A DNA stretch of 64,000 bases. It comes from Neckera pumila (Eukaryota; Streptophyta; Bryopsida; Hypnales; Neckeraceae). Both the position numbers and the translations under genes were made by a program. The notes beneath the pieces were generated by a model that saw nothing but the letters and a program-made list of their open reading frames with translations, was not told where the DNA came from and did no database searches. The stretch is taken from NCBI GenBank assembly GCA_963969595.1, contig OZ018414.1, positions 18,397,660 through 18,461,659 of the forward strand. Reading direction: 5' to 3'. Below, one piece after another: positions 24,159-35,874 of the stretch; the first letter of the stretch is position 1, and every line of letters starts with the position of its first letter.

Positions 24159-24172
24159 CGGGATATTTCCCG
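24159..24172. promoter_or_regulatory. Palindromic motif copy CGGGATATTTCCCG
   Basis: This is a well-preserved copy, followed by ATG as in most copies, 42 bp beyond the tandem array. Confidence 0.6.
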
Positions 24173-25800
24173 ATGTTTTGAACGACAAACAAGACATTAT
24201 CAATTGTTGTAGCTGCACGGCTCCGATATACAGCATTCACTACGTATTATAGTCTGTACTCGTAGTCTACGATCGTATACGATATAAGAGGCAAACGACT
24301 ACACTATTACGACTTACGACTTTGTTGCTTTCGCCACTGATGGAATGACCAGGACCGTCCTTCACTGAAGAAAACGACATTATAAATTGCCATTGCTAGT
24401 GGTATGCACAGCGCCGCTTACAGCAAACAATTCTGCACACATTTTGTACTACTTTGGCATTGCAGGCACTTATCCTCTTTCACCAATTAGCACTCATATG
24501 ATACGCAACTAATGCTTAAGTATCAAACTCAAAGGACCTGATGTGTGGACAGTCAAATCATTGTAGAAGGTGACCTTCCGGCCATTCCTCACTGCTGGTA
24601 TCACTTGCCCGATCGTTATTCCTTCACAATTTCTATATTGCCCTGAAAACACTGAACTGCTCGTGAAAGTCGGAATCGCGGGTAATAAGATTTGAAGAAT
24701 TCATACCTAAAGAGGAAATGCAAGACTACGACAGATCCGCAAGCTCCATACAATCCACGAGTGCTGCCAATTAACGAAAGATAGGTGTCCAGACTCCTCG
24801 ACTGCCACTGCTCGTTCACGTGCGCCTGGGAAAAAAAGAAAACTCGGTTGGGGATTTAGGATATTGTCGGAGGTCTTCTTTCCTGCTTTCACTTGAATAG
24901 GGTCCACCTGCATGTTCATTAACACGTTCACTCTTCAAAGCCGTGCACCAATGTGTCCAGGTAGAATCTTAAAATGCGGTTGTGTTTGCGGAATGTTGAC
25001 TGCGTTCTCGTTCGTCTTGATTCCTTCAATGCAGAACTATTGCACGTGAGTTAATGTACACGTAATTTGGGTCCTAGGAGATTTTTGAGGGATACGTGCA
25101 GCATTTGAATTCGAATCTAATTGGGATTCCAAAACCTTGCAGCATTCATTGCGGCTGTCAAGGACCCATTGAAGCTCCAAGCTTGGCATTTCTCGGGAAC
25201 CGGACTCAACATTTACCACTCTGATTGGCATTCTTGCGTCTGTAATTGCATGCGGACTATTCCTTTTTTTCCATTCATTTGACACAATTCAATGGGATTT
25301 TTCATGCAAAGGAAATAATACTCAGGCTGGCAGGCTGAAGTGGTCTTTCTGGTGCTGTCTTGAATAAACCAACTGCCTTTCTAACTTTGAAGATGCTGCA
25401 CCCTGACATTTTCATTTCGGCAATACATCTGTCGTTTACATTTGTGGAGGTCGTTGGATTCAATGTTCAATACATTTCAACTTCAAATATTCGTAACGAA
25501 TTCCACCAAGGTCAAAGACATATTAACAAACTTAGCTTATAGTCATGGCAATCCGATTTGGAAAATAAAAAATTTAACTAAAAACTGTTTCAAAGAATTA
25601 CCCTTCCTCGACATCATTATAGACAAAAAGCTCTTATGTGGTCGCTACAAGAGCAGGCTAACTTACTCAACCTGTTCAATTATACTAAACAAATAGATTA
25701 ATGACTTCACAAAGCACATCCACCAGTCTTCATAGACATTCATAGGACAACATAGAGTTACCATACACTTAATTATTCCATGCCATGTGCCTTGCTCGCA
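24173..25800. other. Non-coding or decayed interior of the large element
   Basis: No gene is recognised. Base composition is more balanced than in the outer deserts (like the rest of the large element), but no frame exceeds 84 codons and no domain is visible. It may hold the promoter and 5' region of the minus-strand gene. Confidence 0.4.
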
Positions 25801-25820
25801 TTCAATGCTAGGATTTCAAG

Positions 25821-25858
25821 GTTTAGGGTTTAGGGCTTAGGGTTAGGATTCAGGGTTT
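25821..25858. repeat. Interstitial telomere-like repeat, TTTAGGG type
   Basis: It contains GTTTAGGGTTTAGGGCTTAG and degenerate continuation. The plant telomere unit supports a plant host. The tract is short and internal, so it is not a chromosome end. Confidence 0.75.
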
Positions 25859-26064
25859 TAAGACTTCCAGTTTAAGGTTCGGGTTTCTACATTCAGGTTC
25901 ATTGAGTTCAAGATTAAGGTTTTCTAACATATTCGGAACAACTGTAAACGTACTCCAGTTTAGGGTCAATGGGTTTGTTTCACTTAATAATGTGAACTTC
26001 ACTAATTTTTGGTTGCTACATGGCTTGGTGTGATTTCTATTAAACTAAAATCTTTAGTATCGCC

Positions 26065-26395
26065 TTCTAACATACTTAGTATCGGCTTAGTGGGTGGGTG
26101 GGTGGGTGGTACAAAAAATGTAAGGAAGTTGAACATCTTTTCTTAGATTGTCCATACATTTTACAGTACCTAAAACCATGGTATTATAATTTATCTTTTA
26201 TAATACCTATGAAGACAAATATATATATATTCTAACATATTTAGCATAGGCTTAGTAGGTGGGTGGGTGGGTGGGGACAAAAAATAAAAGGAAGTTGAAA
26301 ATCTTTTCTTTGTCCATACATTTTACAGTATCTAAAACCATAGTATTAGAATTTATCTTTTTCAATATCTATAAAGACAAATATTTATATTCGTT
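26065..26395. repeat. Tandem duplication of a ~165-bp unit with (GGGT)n tracts
   Basis: The unit at 26065-26229 is repeated at 26230-26395. Each contains TTCTAACATA..., a GTGGGTGGGTGGGTGG run (26091-26109 and about 26257-26272) and TCCATACATTTTACAGTA. The G runs could form G-quadruplexes; that is inference. Confidence 0.75.
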
Positions 26396-26463
26396 TATAG
26401 AGATGACCGGCATGTAATTCCATTTTATTATTCTTTTCCTTCTTCATAAGTTTTAAACTTTTG

Positions 26464-27012
26464 TTAACCCCTAAAAGCCCAAGGGGTTTGGACAAAATAC
26501 AAATGTGTTATAAAATAAAATTTCTAAAACTTTTTTGAAGTTTGTATTAAAGAAGATAATGTAGAGCACAAAAAGTAGAAAGCATCCATACGGTCAAATT
26601 TATAAAATTATTTTTAGATTTATCTAAAATGAATTTTAAAGATATAACTTCAAAAATTCATAAAAAATACAATTTTTGTTTTTAGCATTTGAATTTTTTT
26701 TTGATTGGTCAAATTGTGGTTTCTATTGATTTGTGAAAAAATGCATGAGATCTAGTAATGAGAACACCAATACTTTCCCTAAATAGTACATTTTTCAACA
26801 CTAGACAAATTTAGATACTTTGTGTTATTTCTCTTTTAAATTTTGTTTGACCGTAGCGATCTAAGTTTTGAATATGAATATTGCTAAACAACCCAATCTT
26901 TTGAAGAAAAAAATAAAAAGAATTTGAAAAAATAAAAAATTTCGCCTAGAAATTTGGGCTAAAGTTAGGCTGCGACCATAAAATGGTCACTCGAGCGCTT
27001 ACTAGGGGTTAA
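26464..27012. mobile_element. TTAA-type element D
   Basis: It starts TTAACCCCTAAAAGCCC and ends TTACTAGGGGTTAA and is 549 bp. It is nested in the large element. It has no coding capacity and its interior differs from the 930-bp class. Confidence 0.65.
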
Positions 27013-27071
27013 GAAAATTGTCTCCAAATTTTTGTTAAGTATCCAAACTAAAAAAAGGGTTTACGGTCAGT

Positions 27072-27117
27072 GCTTAGGGTTTAGGGTTTAGGGTTAGGGT
27101 TGAGGGTTGAGGGTTTT
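27072..27117. repeat. Interstitial telomere-like repeat, second tract
   Basis: It contains GCTTAGGGTTTAGGGTTTAG followed by GGGTTAGGGTTGAGGG. It lies 60 bp from the right end of TTAA element D, and the first tract (25821) lies on the other side of D. Confidence 0.75.
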
Positions 27118-28565
27118 GGTGATTTAGGGTTTCCAAAATCTGGTTCCAAGAATTGAAGATTCAGATTGCTGAGCATTTCTGCAACTACTATACACATACT
27201 CGGGTCCTTTGTTCGGTTTAATGTATCAAAAACAGCTATTAGTCAAAAGCATTTGAGGAGCCATGTTTCTTTCCAAGATATTTATTTCAAGTTTTCTGAT
27301 TGTGACTGCACATATTTTCTTTATTAAGTATTTTCTTTCTTTCATTTATGTACTTCAAAAAACATGTTATAGTTTTCCAATGTTCAAAGATGCATTTCAA
27401 TCATTCTTCTACCTCCTTAATGATCAAAGTAAGGATTCTGTTAAATCTGAGATCATTTTGTTGTTGTATACATTGAGGAGGGCTATTATTAAATAATGTG
27501 AGCACTTCTATGATTTATTATAGTACTTAATTTTTATAAGCGTTTGAATCTCCTATGTAACTTTTTTTTATGTAATAAATTATTGGATTGTACTTCTCTA
27601 ATCTGTTTTGGAAGGAGTGCAAGAATGGAGAAGGATTCATTGGTACTGTCTTTTCAAAAATGAAATTAGTTTTCTCATATTTGTTGAATATCCTTCATAT
27701 ATAATTGAGGACATTCACATTGATTAAATGATTTTATTTAAATGTGAACATTATGCTTCATATGTAGCTAGATTGAATATGATTTAGATTTTACTCCATT
27801 GCACATAATTATTCGGAAACCTTCATGTTCATGAAATTCAATAATGTATTTAGCAATGATGAATTCAAGTTAATAGGACCATCTCCATCATTTTGGGCCT
27901 ACATTTAAAAAATTATATGGTGTACAATTCACATCAAGAACTAATAGCCAAAAAGTAGCCAATGTTGTACATCTTCAATTTTCCATTTCAAAATACAATC
28001 ATAAAATTTCATACATAATATGATTATGTCATTTTTACATGCCCATATCATAGCATATGATGCCCTATGAAAATATTAGTGTATCGATATTGGAGGCCCA
28101 TATCATAGCATATGATGCTCTATTACTATATACTATGTCATGGAGGCTCATAGCCTATGATGCAAAAGAATCTAGTACACAAATAAAGTTCTTCTGAATT
28201 AATTTACGATCCCACAGAAAAAAAATTATGGTGAAGTGCACCCTAAACCACAAAGTAGAACGAAGTCCATTGTATAGTTATGCCTTCGTAGCCAAGTTTC
28301 TAGAATTGAAGGTGCCTTGCGTCAATAATGGGAAAAAAATTGAAGGTCCTAAATGATTCTAATTTGCTTCCCAATGGCCAGTGGGTCTACCACTTGTCTT
28401 GTAATAATGTATTTTGCTTTCAAATTACTGAAGTCATTTTGACAATATTTTAGTTTAGTGGTACCCCATATTTTGAACCAAACCCGAACCAAATCCTTGA
28501 TAATTGAGGTAATGAAAATCGAATATGAAATTCCTAAGGGAATGATGGAATTACTAAATGAATGA
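27118..28565. other. AT-rich DNA without gene; small duplication near 28040-28155
   Basis: GCCCATATCATAGCATATGA is repeated twice and once more in degenerate form (about 28040, 28098, 28146). No coding signal is seen; a 77-codon frame at 27263 is hydrophobic by AT bias only. Confidence 0.5.
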
Positions 28566-29953
28566 TTAACCCCTCTATGCCCTTTTTTTTTCAGCTTCGC
28601 CAAATGTGCTATAAATTTAACCCTAAACTAATATTTGGATAAGTTGTAAAAAAGGTATGGCACAATATGCCAAAATCCAGTTCGGGCGGGCAATATAAGA
28701 AATTCATTTAAAGTGAATTTAAAATTTTTCGAATTAGTCTTCTAGAAGATAACGTTTTTGTGTACAAGAAAGCCTTGATGCATTGCTATTTCATTAAATA
28801 TGACAAAGGAAGTTCTAGGTTTTTTTATTTGGCCATTTAAACATGTTTTAGAAAAAAATAACTTGTACAGTTCATTTTTGAATGCAATCCATATTACAGT
28901 TTTTCAACAAATAATTCATGATTTTGTCCAAATTGCTTGGTAGAACAATCTCACCATTGCAATTACATTGATTCAATTCCATCTTAGAGTTATTAATGAT
29001 TTATTTTTTAATTTGCTGAATCTTGGACATACCTTTAATAAATCCTTTCTTGGAAGATGGAAACGATGTGATTTTTCCCTACATTTTTGGTTCCACTTTA
29101 GAATTCAATTCTGAAGCATATGAAAAGTTGTTAATGCAGAAGCTAGTTGAAGTGCAAGAATTTGAAGTTAAGAAATTTAAAGTGAAGAACAGTAGTGAGT
29201 CATTGAAGGTGCTATGAAACTCATTTTCTTCACCTAAACCCTCCAGAAGACCAAGTGCGGTTTCTGTCAAAACCATTCCTGTAAACCTGCCATGTCTATA
29301 GCAAAGAAAGAAAAACTTTAAAACTTATTTTGTGGGCAATCTAACCATAGATCTGATACTAGACTTGTAACTATAAGAATGTGTCAATGAATTCTTAGAA
29401 ACTTGACCCCATACATTGCAAGACCTTATTTTTCATTAAATGTGCAGAAATCAAGTTCTTTTGCAACTCACTTGTAATGATTAAATTTTTTGGCTTTGAA
29501 TGTTTTTATCTAAACATTTTTGCACTATTGATTTTGATTTTCTAACTGTTTCAATTGAATTGTTGGTGGAAACTAATTGGAAAAAAAATTTGAAGTGAAA
29601 AACACTTAATTTTCATTCTAAATGTGCAATGTCACCCCTGCACAAAATCTCCAGTCAGAAAATTAAAAAAATGCATTAATTTTCTACCCAAGGGTTGGAA
29701 AAATAATTTGAAGTGAAAAACACTTAATTTTCAGTCATTATTTGTAGTGTTCACCCTTGCTCAAAATGTGAAGTCAGAAAATTAAAAATTTGCTTTTTGT
29801 ACCCAGCGCTTGTTGATGCTGAAAATAGACTTCCAAAATGAATATCCCAGAAATACAAAGTAATAAGTTAGAGCAGTGGGGTTGCTAGATTTTAATTAAA
29901 TTCATTAAAATTTTAGACACCCACATTGGGTGCCTTGGGCATTTAGGGGTTAA
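28566..29953. mobile_element. TTAA-type element E, 1388 bp, with internal duplication
   Basis: It starts TTAACCCCTCTATGCCC and ends GGGCATTTAGGGGTTAA, so the inverted ends extend to about 16 bp. A ~119-bp block (GAAGTGAAAAACACTTAATT; TCAGAAAATTAAAAA) is duplicated in tandem at about 29580-29698 and 29699-29815. It contains no credible gene. Confidence 0.65.
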
Positions 29954-29999
29954 GGGGTGTGGAAAAATTGATGAATCGACCCCCTAACTTATTTGAGGG

Positions 30000-31260
30000 T
30001 AACTTACCCCCCTCGCATTAATTTCAATATATTACCACTCCTTGCATAGGAAGTGGGGATCCAATTCATCATGACCCCATCTCGCTGCGGGTCAAGTCAT
30101 CCCTTGCTTGTCAGATCGGTAATCACAGCGGACGGTGCGCCATGATGGCCAAGTTCCCGACCTGGGGCTACGTGCCTCTCCCGCTAAACCGCTTGTTCAT
30201 CCCGTTGCTCTCACTGATTAGCGTCCTCCTCCGTAAGCTTTCTCTCTTTGATAATCGTCTTCCTCCACGAAGCGCCTCCTTGTTTTCTCTTGTTGCAACG
30301 AGCGGCCCGTTGGAAATCGTTGAGTTTGTTGCTTGAATTGCGGGACTTGGGAGAGGAGACCCCGGCGTCCAATTTGTCATTTCCGCGCGTTTCCGTGGCT
30401 TTGAGGGAGGCGTCGGAGTTGCGTCTGTTTGGTTCGCTCGGAAGGAGGCATCGCGATTGAGTTTATGCCAGAGTCCACGCTGCAAGGACATGGTAGGGTT
30501 TTCCATCTACTGCTCTGGATTTTTTTCTCTTGTCAAGTTTCCAAGTTGGATCCGTTTGATCGAACGAACCCTGACAAATAATCCGAAATTCTGCTTAGTC
30601 ACCTGTTTCTCGAAACGAGCGTGAGAGTAGCGAAAAGAATTATAGGTGTTGCTCTTATCTGGATTAAGAGAGAACATTTTAGGTGTGAAGTAGATGAAGA
30701 CAGTGCAAACAAAAGACGCTCAACCTCCCGTGTTGGTCATTGCGACGTGGATTGTGGTCTGTTTTTTTGAGGGACGGAATTTCTATCAGTTTCAGTCGTT
30801 TGTGCTATGAGCTCAAAGCTGCACTGTCTGGCTAAATTTCTGTGCTGTGGGTATTACATATTTACAAGTGAGGAAGTTTGTGTTCATTTGGTCTTTGATT
30901 TGTGAGAATATCGATTCCGTGCTTGCTGCAAGGATCTCCATTGTGCCATTTCCGAGTGTCTTGCTTCTTCCGGATCTCAGAGCTCATTGCGGAGCTTGCT
31001 TTCCGAAAGCAGAGATGTTGTGGTGTGCCCGGTCAATGGATTCTATGAGGGCATCTATTGATTGGCTTAGTGGTTGGACATGTGTTAAAAAAGCACTTTG
31101 AACTGCGCAGGAATTACAGAGGCGAGAGGTCATTGTCGACGAGTAGCACTGTATCGTCGGCATATACGGCACGAGCACACCATCATGGCTACATCATCGG
31201 TAGTCGAAGTCACACCAGCATTCTAGAATGACCCGTAAGATTGCAGTCCCCTGAAGTTCT
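30000..31260 (+). other. GC-richer stretch with possible first exon at 30142
   Basis: The frame from 30142 begins MMAKFPTWGYVPLPLNRLF and is hydrophobic up to a good donor-like CTCC|GTAAGC near 30233, which would make a first coding exon of about 30 residues. I could not find a downstream exon with a known domain. It may be a captured host-gene promoter and exon inside the large element, or an unrelated remnant. I do not assign a product. Confidence 0.3.
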
Positions 31261-31489
31261 GGGTTCTTGTGGTTGTTTGTGTTAGATAGAAAGTCAGTAT
31301 GTTAAGCATTGTAGTCCAGTTTGCACGGAGAAATTTCAAAATGCCCTATAGCCGCGCAAGACCGGACAATGCCTTTGGTGGGAACACCGGAGACACTTGC
31401 AGGTGCAAACCCTGAGTCCTAATTTCATCGTGATTAATCCCGATAAAGACCTGGAGTACAACTGAAATAGTGCTTAATGATATGACTAT

Positions 31490-32107
31490 CGGGAGATTGG
31501 CCGATAGTTTTGCAGTACACATAGTACAATAAAGCAGCCGGGAACGAAACAAAGCGGTTTTAGTTGAATAGAAAACAAATAAATGGACAAAGAAACAGAG
31601 GGAGATCTCCCGAAAAAATTGGAAAAAAATAATAGAGTTTCGACCGAGATGTTGACACTGCGTTCAGAAGATGAAAGCGCCTCCTCGTACAAACCATAGA
31701 CAGCACATGAAATTGGCATCGGGATATATCCCAATGTCTGATAGGGCATAACATGAATAGTATGGAGAGAAGATCAGCGGGATTTCTCAAAATGCTCTTG
31801 TTTGAACATGACTGGTAAGGAAACTCGGGAAGGATTGCGTGAATAATGTCAATAGGAGTCGTATGCACTGGGGACTGAGGACGGTCTGGTAAGACACAAA
31901 TCCAACAGGAGATCTATCGATGATTTGAAGCATAAGTAATGATCAGTGCAATAGCAGAGGAGAAACGATTATAATTTGCAAGGTGGTGCTTATGCCAGCA
32001 CCTACTGGACATACTCATCGGGAGAACTCCTGCTGAATATGGTAGACGGCCTAAATAAAGAAGCGATGTAGAGCAGGACGGCATTGACGTTCAACGGAAT
32101 AATCCCG
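31490..32107. promoter_or_regulatory. Palindromic motif copies upstream of the plus-strand genes (6)
   Basis: Copies lie at 31490-31503 (CGGGAGATTGGCCG), 31599-31612 (AGGGAGATCTCCCG), 31720-31733 (CGGGATATATCCCA), 31778-31791 (weak), 32019-32032 (CGGGAGAACTCCTG) and 32095-32107 (CGGAATAATCCCG, one base short). They cluster directly 5' of the degenerate plus-strand coding region. Confidence 0.55.
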
Positions 32108-32199
32108 ATGAAAACTTAGAGGACGGAATATGAGGTGGACTTCTGACCATTGTGCATGGCATTGCGTAGAGAAAATACATCGATTGACCTGCCTGCAGA

Positions 32200-33475
32200 C
32201 TTGTCACCCATTAGGCTGTACAAGTTTATCGACTCAGTCATGCACACGTTCCAGTACATCGGCGAGAGCAATCCAAGAGTTGTGTTTTGATGCAACCGGA
32301 AAGTTACAGCATGGGGCCTTGAGTAGATGGACCAGGCCGGAGGTGTTGCAATTTTATGCCCAAGGCTCTCGTTCGAAGGCAAGGCTCATGCCACGACAAG
32401 CTTAGACGTTGTGGAGCTTTAAAGGCTAGATAACTCTATTGTCCTTGTCATTGTCCGAGAGATGGTTCCCAAGAAGCAGTAAGCACGGACCTACGGCCTC
32501 ATCCTTGACTATGCCACCATAGATCTCCAGATGTGCGAGCTATGACAATAAAGGGATTTCTAGACAAGCCAGACGGATCTCATTCATCGACACCAGCGAA
32601 GATGTCCAACGAATGGGTCGTTATAGACGACAGCCATGGCGAGTCCAATACGGACATAGTACTAGTCGTTGCTACTGCATCAACACCTTCTGCCCCAAAG
32701 AAGCAGAGGAAGAGGAAAGCCATAGCGGGTGGGCCAGGAGATGAAATTGTAGAGGAAGTAGAGGAGAAGGGCAGGGGTAAGAAGAAAAAAAAGGCCACCC
32801 CACTAACTATTGCGCAGGTAGTGAAAATGACAGAGGCTGAGGTCAACAAGCTCGAGCCCGGTGAAATAAAGGAGATCAACAAGTTGTATAACCAGGTTTT
32901 CAAGCCAATGCACAAATGGGATAAGAAGCCACTAGCCAGTGCGAAGGGAGAACTCTTGCAGGTGCACTACAAGTTCCTCCACAAGGCAAAAGCCGGGGAT
33001 CTCGTATACAGAGCTATTGACCAGGATAGGCTCAAAGGGATTAAGAATAAGGTTCTTGTGGACAACGACTTTGACTCGGAGAACCGGTATATAACAGTCT
33101 TGCCCTTGAAGAAAGGACCATATGGGCCAAATAATCTAGTAGAGTTCTGGGACACGTGTCCAAGGAAGGAGAGTCTGACCACCAAATCCCACTACTACAT
33201 TATTGGTGGTTAGCACATTGTTGAAGCGCACAAGGAGTTGATCGAGAAGAAACATATCACTAAGGCGGATAAGGTCAACGCTTCCACGTTCAATATCATT
33301 CCCATATGGGCGTCGCATGAAACGAAGAAGAATGATATCGTTCACCTTTCGAGAGCTCTCAACCAGAACCTTGCCGGTGAGCAGAAGGAGCAGAGATTCG
33401 CATAGCAGCTTGCTTACGCTCGTGTGAAGTGGAAAGACGTGGGGTCCCCGTACCCGTCATACGAAAGATGAGCAC
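32200..33475 (+). pseudogene. Degenerate gene with ParB/Srx-like region
   Basis: Scattered coding remnants from about 32200 (LYKFIDSVMHTFQYIGESN; TYGLILDYATIDLQMCEL) lead into an open 226-codon frame (32533-33213). A basic Lys/Arg-rich stretch (KKQRKRK; GRGKKKKK) is followed by AIDQDRLKGIKNKV, ENRYITVLPL and YYIIGG-stop-HIVEAHKELI. The layout (D-x-R-L, then strand, then GGxHxVEA) resembles the ParB/sulfiredoxin-fold N-terminal domain (IxxxxxR...GExRxxA). The frame continues past TAG stops at about 33211 and 33403 to a stop near 33470. Assignment to ParB-like is by motif only. Confidence 0.4.
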
Positions 33476-33558
33476 ACTCAGCAACGTACCTTGTAAGTTT
33501 TACTGAACTTACGCCCAAGTTATGATCGTACATAGTTTTTTTCCTTCCTAGAAATCAG

Positions 33559-33748
33559 CGGGAGATATCCCGATGATTGTCCACAGCGGGACATATCCCG
33601 TTGTCGACAGGATCAAAGTAATATTCCTACTAGGAGGGAGAGATATAGATGTTATGAAAATGCACTGATCTCTTGCTGGCATTCAACGGGAATTCACCCG
33701 TTCTTCACAGCATAGCCCCGAATCAATCCAGCAACGGGATTTATCCCG
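33559..33748. promoter_or_regulatory. Cluster of four palindromic motifs in putative intron
   Basis: CGGGAGATATCCCG (33559-33572), CGGGACATATCCCG (33587-33600), CGGGAATTCACCCG (33687-33700) and CGGGATTTATCCCG (33735-33748). These are among the best-preserved copies. They fall in the non-coding gap between the ParB-like region and the next conserved frame. Confidence 0.6.
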
Positions 33749-33764
33749 ATGACGAACACTTTCA

Positions 33765-35852
33765 TTGTCTTCTGATTTCTCAGTAATCCCCAATATAACA
33801 CGCATTGTCGGCATTCATGTGCAGGGATTCTATAATGTGATGTCCTCAATCTTCACTGGGTTCAAGAATGCCGACAATCCGGATTTGAAAATCCCGCTAC
33901 TCTTCATGGAGAAGGATGAAGACTTCAACCGCTGGGTTCAGATTGACAAGGACTTTCTGGCCAGAAAGCTTCTGACGAAACTAGACCAAAATCAAAGGGT
34001 GTCCGTAAGCCGCTGGCATACACCGACTTCAAGCCTTTGTGAAGATTGCGAGATGAGGACTTGAACTACTTGGCTAACCAGGTGGAGCAGGGAGTGGTGT
34101 GCATGAAGAAAACGGCTATCAACCTCGATATTGAAGGAATGTCGATCACTCCAGTGGCGGTGGCAGCAGGTCGGGAGAAGAAGGTGAGGGCCATGAAGAA
34201 CAAGCTCATGTGCCACTACAAGCAGTTCTCGCTTCTGAGCAAGAAGCCAGAGTACTCTCCCTACCCAGCAGAAGAATGGGAAGAGTTTGTGGCTGTGAAG
34301 AAGATTACCCGGGAGCAAGTCGAGTGGTGGACAAATAAGAGCATGGCGACGGAGTTGGGCAAGGAGTGGCTAGAGGGTCGTACGAAGGCCCTGAACAATA
34401 CACACGATCCAAGCAACTGTCCAAAGGCGGTAAAGAAGATGTGGGAGATCTTCATGAATGCGCATACAAAGGAGATCCAGGAATATGTTGCTGAGGACTT
34501 CGGAAGAGACTATCTGTGCAAGGTCATGGACAAGAAATGCTGGAACATCAGCAAGATTTTGGCAAAAGATTCCGTAAAGGCATGGCAAGGTGAAGCAAAG
34601 ATCCACATGTATTTTTGGTTTCTCTTTGAAATGACCAGCCGCGGTGCTTGTGCTAAATTCCTGGAGAACCGGAATCTGAACCGCGTATTTGATGCCATGG
34701 AGTACAAAGATATTGATCGACGCCTTGTGAGAGCCCGTTCACCAGCAGTACTTATAACAGATGGTGATGGATTTCACGCAATTCTAGCACACCTGGAGAG
34801 GCGGCAGCAGGACATGAAAGTCCAACTCTGGGATTGGCATGTAATTCATTATATTCCGGAGAAAGCAGATGGCTTCCCCCCTCCAGTGACAGGATCGCAT
34901 TTCACCGTGTACTTGGTCTTGCTCTTTGCCTACGACGAAGTCCATTGTCCGACGAGCAACTTCCACAATTTCTTCCCAAGTAGAATCGAGATGTCTGCTG
35001 TGTATTTCTCAAGAGATTTGGACGAAGTGGACAAGTTGTACAAGCGATCGAATATGCCTTGGTTCTCCATTGCCGCGGCGATTGAAATTTTCCTTAACCA
35101 CATGACCAACAACATGGTCATTGTTAACGTTAACGGCGGTCCAGAAATTACTTCTTTTGCAATGGTTAGCCCTAATTCATTTTCCTTCCCATTATTTTTT
35201 GTAACTCAATCAATTTCCAGTCCATTGACATTTGCTTCTATAATGCTGTCAGGTCTCCTCGAATAAGGTTATCAAAGTCATTTATGACTCCGAATCAGAG
35301 TCCAAGGCAATTTTGGTCGCTCGGCAGATTTGGGAGCAATTGCATAATGCTCAATTCCTTCGTGAGGAGGATGAGGACGAAGAAGAAGAGGAAGGTGGGG
35401 GAGAGAAGGGTGGTGGAGACGGCGACAAGGAAGAGGAGGAGGGACGAGAGGGCGATGGAGAAGAAGAAGAGGGACGAGGAGACGGCAAGGAGGGGAGAGG
35501 AGAGGGCGAAGAGGGAGTGGGAGAGGCTGGAGGAGTTGGCAAGGATGTTGACATCGTTCCTTTGGATCACCGCCTGTCTTCACAAAGTGAACAGGTAGAC
35601 AAAGTTGTTGCCGCCGCAGGGGAGGGTGATTCTTCTCATCAGGGAGTGCAAGACGATTCTCCAGACCACCAGACCATAGAAATGGACACGGGACATCATG
35701 ACAACGCTTTGGACAAGGAAGACAGTACCTCCCGCACAGAGAGTGATCATAACGATGAGGAAATTCAAACTCCTACTCCTCTGATCACCGCAAGTACCCC
35801 TCACGCCGAGGAGGACATGGAGAATGACAAGGAAACTAGTCCAGGCAGAAAG
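33765..35852 (+). pseudogene. Second conserved region plus acidic linker, unknown function
   Basis: A frame from about 33765 (VMSSIFTGFKNADNPDLKIP) is frameshifted near 34000-34050 and continues as a long open frame (34046 onward; DEDLNYLANQVEQGV, WDWHVIHYIPEKADGF, HFTVYLVLLFAYDEVHCPT, VNVNGGPEITSFAM). An intron at 35165-35252 (GT...AG) restores the frame into VSSNKVIKVIYDSESES and QIWEQLHNAQFL, followed by a Glu/Gly/Lys-rich low-complexity stretch. I do not recognise the domain; a methyltransferase-like fold is one possibility given the ParB-like neighbour, but catalytic motifs are not clear. It probably belongs to the same transcription unit as the ParB-like region. Confidence 0.45.
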
Positions 35853-35874
35853 GTCAGTCATTGTACCTAATCAT

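Noticed and set aside
25821..27117. Chromosome end
   Set aside because: The telomere motifs are short, degenerate and internal, with transposon DNA on both sides.
34046..35164. Ulp1-type protease for the conserved region with WDWHVIHYIP
   Set aside because: The order of His, Asp and Cys motifs expected for Ulp1 is not present; left as unknown.
35284..35598. Overlapping frames on both strands across the acidic stretch (Arg-rich, Ser/Pro-rich)
   Set aside because: Low-complexity GA-rich DNA opens all frames; only the frame continuing across the 35165-35252 intron (Glu/Gly-rich) has context.
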